Below, piece by piece: positions 62,619-64,000 of a stretch of DNA of 64,000 nt; the stretch's first letter is position 1, and every line of letters begins with the position of its first letter. The DNA comes from Pinisolibacter aquiterrae. GTDB lineage: Bacteria > Pseudomonadota > Alphaproteobacteria > Rhizobiales > Ancalomicrobiaceae. The position numbers and the translations under genes were made by a program. The notes below the pieces were generated by a model. That model was not told where the DNA came from and ran no database searches. It saw only the letters and a program-made list of their open reading frames with translations. The stretch is from the NCBI RefSeq assembly GCF_019160155.1, contig NZ_JAFNIH010000061.1, positions 210,063 to 274,062 on the forward strand. The letters run 5' to 3'.

Positions 62619-63248
62619 ATGAAAGCCGCAGGCAAGTCCAAACCGGACGGCCGCAAAGACATACTGGACGCTGCCGCCGTCGCCTTCATGGAATACGGCT
62701 ATGCGGGCACGTCCATCGACATGGTCGCCGACGTCTTGGGTGCGACAAAAGGCAAGATATATTACCACTTCAAGAACAAGACGGATCTCTTTCTCGACGT
62801 TCATCGCGAAACCATGTCGGCTTATATCGAGGCGGTGGAAGAGGTCGCCAAGGGACCGGGCACGCCGCTGGATAAACTCCGCGGGGTGTTGATGACGCTC
62901 GCCCTTCAGGTGATGAACCGGCTGCCCTACGCCAAGGTCGCCGTGCAGGGCCTGGACATGCACATGTCGCGCAGCACCACGCCTCAGCAACGCGGCGTCC
63001 TGCGCGAGATCATCGACATGCGCGATCGCGGCGAGAACCTCCTCGTGGAAATCATCGAAGACGGAATCGCCCGCGGCCTGCTTCGCCCCTGCCTCCCGCG
63101 ACTGATCGTCAAGCCGATGCTGGGTGCCCTGAACTGGATGACCGTCTGGTACCGCCAACGCCCCGACGACACGCCCGAGGCCCGTCAGGCTCTGGCGGAG
63201 GCGCTGGTCGACTATCTGCTGAACGGCATCGTGGCGCCGACCGTCTGA
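62619..63248 (+). CDS. TetR/AcrR-family transcriptional regulator
   Basis: A 209-residue regulator with a TetR helix-turn-helix at about 12-58 (ILDAAAVAFMEYGYAGTSIDMVADVLGATKGKIYYHFKNK, in pieces) and a C-terminal ligand domain with several histidine/methionine residues (GLDMHMSRSTTPQQRG). ATG 62619 has GAGGAGGGG about nine bases upstream. The pattern of its C-terminal domain resembles TetR proteins next to acyl-CoA enzymes (FadR/AcrR-type). A CoA-transferase gene follows 646 bp downstream and may be its target. Ligand unknown. Confidence 0.88.
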   Translation: MKAAGKSKPDGRKDILDAAAVAFMEYGYAGTSIDMVADVLGATKGKIYYHFKNKTDLFLDVHRETMSAYIEAVEEVAKGPGTPLDKLRGVLMTLALQVMNRLPYAKVAVQGLDMHMSRSTTPQQRGVLREIIDMRDRGENLLVEIIEDGIARGLLRPCLPRLIVKPMLGALNWMTVWYRQRPDDTPEARQALAEALVDYLLNGIVAPTV

Positions 63249-63894
63249 CGAAAGAGGACGATCGAGCCCGGCCCCGGCAGGGGCGGCCGGGCCGCAGCGT
63301 GCCGACCGACCACCCCTCCCGCCTCGACGATCGAGACGAATGGCTCGACCGCGAAGCCGACGCGGCACGAGGCCGAACGGCGGACATCTCCGGCGCCGAA
63401 GCCGCCCACCCCTCGTCGCGGGCCCTTGGTACCCGTCGCAGGCCTCGCGATCGGCGCGCTTCGCGGCGGCCCGCCCGGCGTGCCGCGAGACGGCCGTCCG
63501 CCGGACGCCCGCGCCCGCGCCCGCGCCGCCTCGAAGCATCCGCGCCATCGAGAACGGCCGTTCCACCTCCATTCCGTTGGGGCCGAACCTCGGCATCGGT
63601 GGATTGATCGGTCGTCCCACCGATCCGGCCCGCGCCGCAGCCCTTGAACGACCACCCCTTGTAACTTCCCCACACCGCGCTCGGTCAAGCTGACCGACGC
63701 GGTGACGGGTGGGAGACCGCACGCTCATGAGTCGTTCGAGACCGCGGGTGAGATCGGCGCGCGCCTGGCCCCGATGCCGATATCGGCGCGGCCGACAGAC
63801 TTCGCGGCGGCCACAAAAACGAGTTGACGGGAATTCAATCGAATGAAATACTACTGAGTATGATGTTTTCGAAACCCGAACGGGAAAGGCGACC
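63249..63894. other. 646-bp gene-poor interval before the CoA-transferase gene
   Basis: Open frames exist on both strands, but all are arginine/proline-rich with no ribosome-binding site, domain or credible codon use; I treat them as chance frames of a GC-rich region. Only the last 70 bp look regulatory. A decayed gene could once have been here, but I cannot name one. Confidence 0.4.
63824..63861 (+). promoter_or_regulatory. promoter and palindrome before the CoA-transferase gene
   Basis: TTGACG (63824-63829) and AATACT (63847-63852) are 17 bp apart, a fair sigma-70-type pair. A perfect dyad ATACT-ACTG-AGTAT (63848-63861) overlaps the -10 hexamer and would suit a repressor such as the nearby TetR protein. 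Confidence 0.5.
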
Positions 63895-64000
63895 ATGCTG
63901 GACGGCGTTCGAGTTCTCGACCTGACGACGGTGCTCATGGGACCGTTCGCGACCCAGATCCTCGGGGACCTCGGGGCCGACGTGATCAAGATCGAGGCCC
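63895..64000 (+). CDS. CaiB/BaiF-family CoA-transferase (3' end beyond window)
   Basis: The first 35 codons of a family III CoA-transferase run to the window end. The start [20 protein letters not shown] and the following [11 protein letters not shown] are the diagnostic N-terminal pattern. ATG 63895 has GGGAAAGG eight bases upstream. Substrate cannot be told from this fragment; carnitine, formyl/oxalate and other acyl-CoA roles are known in the family. Preceded by a TetR gene and a palindrome overlapping its promoter. Confidence 0.88.
   Translation, partial: MLDGVRVLDLTTVLMGPFATQILGDLGADVIKIEA

Noticed and set aside
62532-63989. Minus-strand frame of 485 codons across the TetR gene and the following gap
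   Set aside because: It overlaps a good TetR gene and the start of a CoA-transferase gene; the part in the gap has no motif, ribosome-binding site or coding-like composition.
1-64000. CRISPR array, prophage or defence island
   Set aside because: No spaced direct repeats of the right size, no cas, integrase, capsid or tail genes; the only short tandem repeat is the 15-bp unit at 18339, which has no spacers. dcm-vsr alone does not make a defence island.

Overview
The window is a high-GC (roughly two-thirds G+C by eye) chromosomal stretch from an alphaproteobacterium, most likely of the order Hyphomicrobiales (Rhizobiales). The evidence is a CpaABC/Flp (Tad) pilus locus with a divergent TadE-type arm, a MaoC-phosphate acetyltransferase fusion followed by acetate kinase, a PutA without its own DNA-binding domain next to an Lrp-type PutR, a heat-shock promoter of the alphaproteobacterial RpoH type before htpG, and frequent GTG starts and ATGA/GTGA overlaps. 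Genus cannot be fixed from the sequence alone.

Layout. 1-5400: one end of a Tad pilus locus (cpaC cut by the window edge, cpaB, cpaA, Flp pilin on the minus strand; a CpaC-N-domain protein and two TadE-like proteins divergently on plus). 5611-8210: acetyl/acyl-phosphate module (pta-ackA). 8244-14515: an orphan PhnD-like binding protein, then a divergent gene group (retropepsin-like protease, ribokinase, upp on minus; GTP cyclohydrolase II-like and DUF1688/URC4 proteins on plus) that matches the URC route of uracil breakdown. 14583-18307: proline catabolism (putA/putR). 18393-19913: a stray TadG/VWA pilus protein. 20151-25065: an HlyD-RbbA-permease export operon. 25466-28843: AraC-type regulator and a chemoreceptor. 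29252-35786: a complete cytochrome bd operon, cydABX-cydDC. 35790-39019: acetyltransferase, transglutaminase, rpsU, a cold-shock gene and two small conserved-looking proteins. 39175-43250: SGNH acyltransferase, two convergent Rrf2 regulators, an SDR protein. 43487-47067: glycerol dehydrogenase, cyclopropane fatty acid synthase, DUF924 and SnoaL-like proteins. 47200-49936: rpsO-pnp. 50075-51698: dcm-vsr. 51801-55762: GtrA, two RNA methyltransferases, a response regulator and a cyclic-nucleotide-binding protein. 55791-61171: htpG and a large GGDEF-EAL protein. 61235-61324: tRNA-Ser(GGA). After it comes a less orderly stretch: an IS256-type relic with both inverted repeats but a broken transposase, a TetR regulator and the start of a CoA-transferase gene.

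Most of the window is ordinary core metabolism, with no CRISPR array, intact transposase, prophage or recognisable defence island beyond dcm-vsr. The items most worth following are the URC uracil-catabolism cluster with its embedded ribokinase and protease, the side-by-side Rrf2 pair of which one has three cluster-type cysteines and the other has none in that region, the paired palindromes before the TadE genes, the four in-frame stop codons made by a 15-bp tandem repeat at the TadG terminus, and the large leader structure between rpsO and pnp. I did not find a clearly undescribed system.
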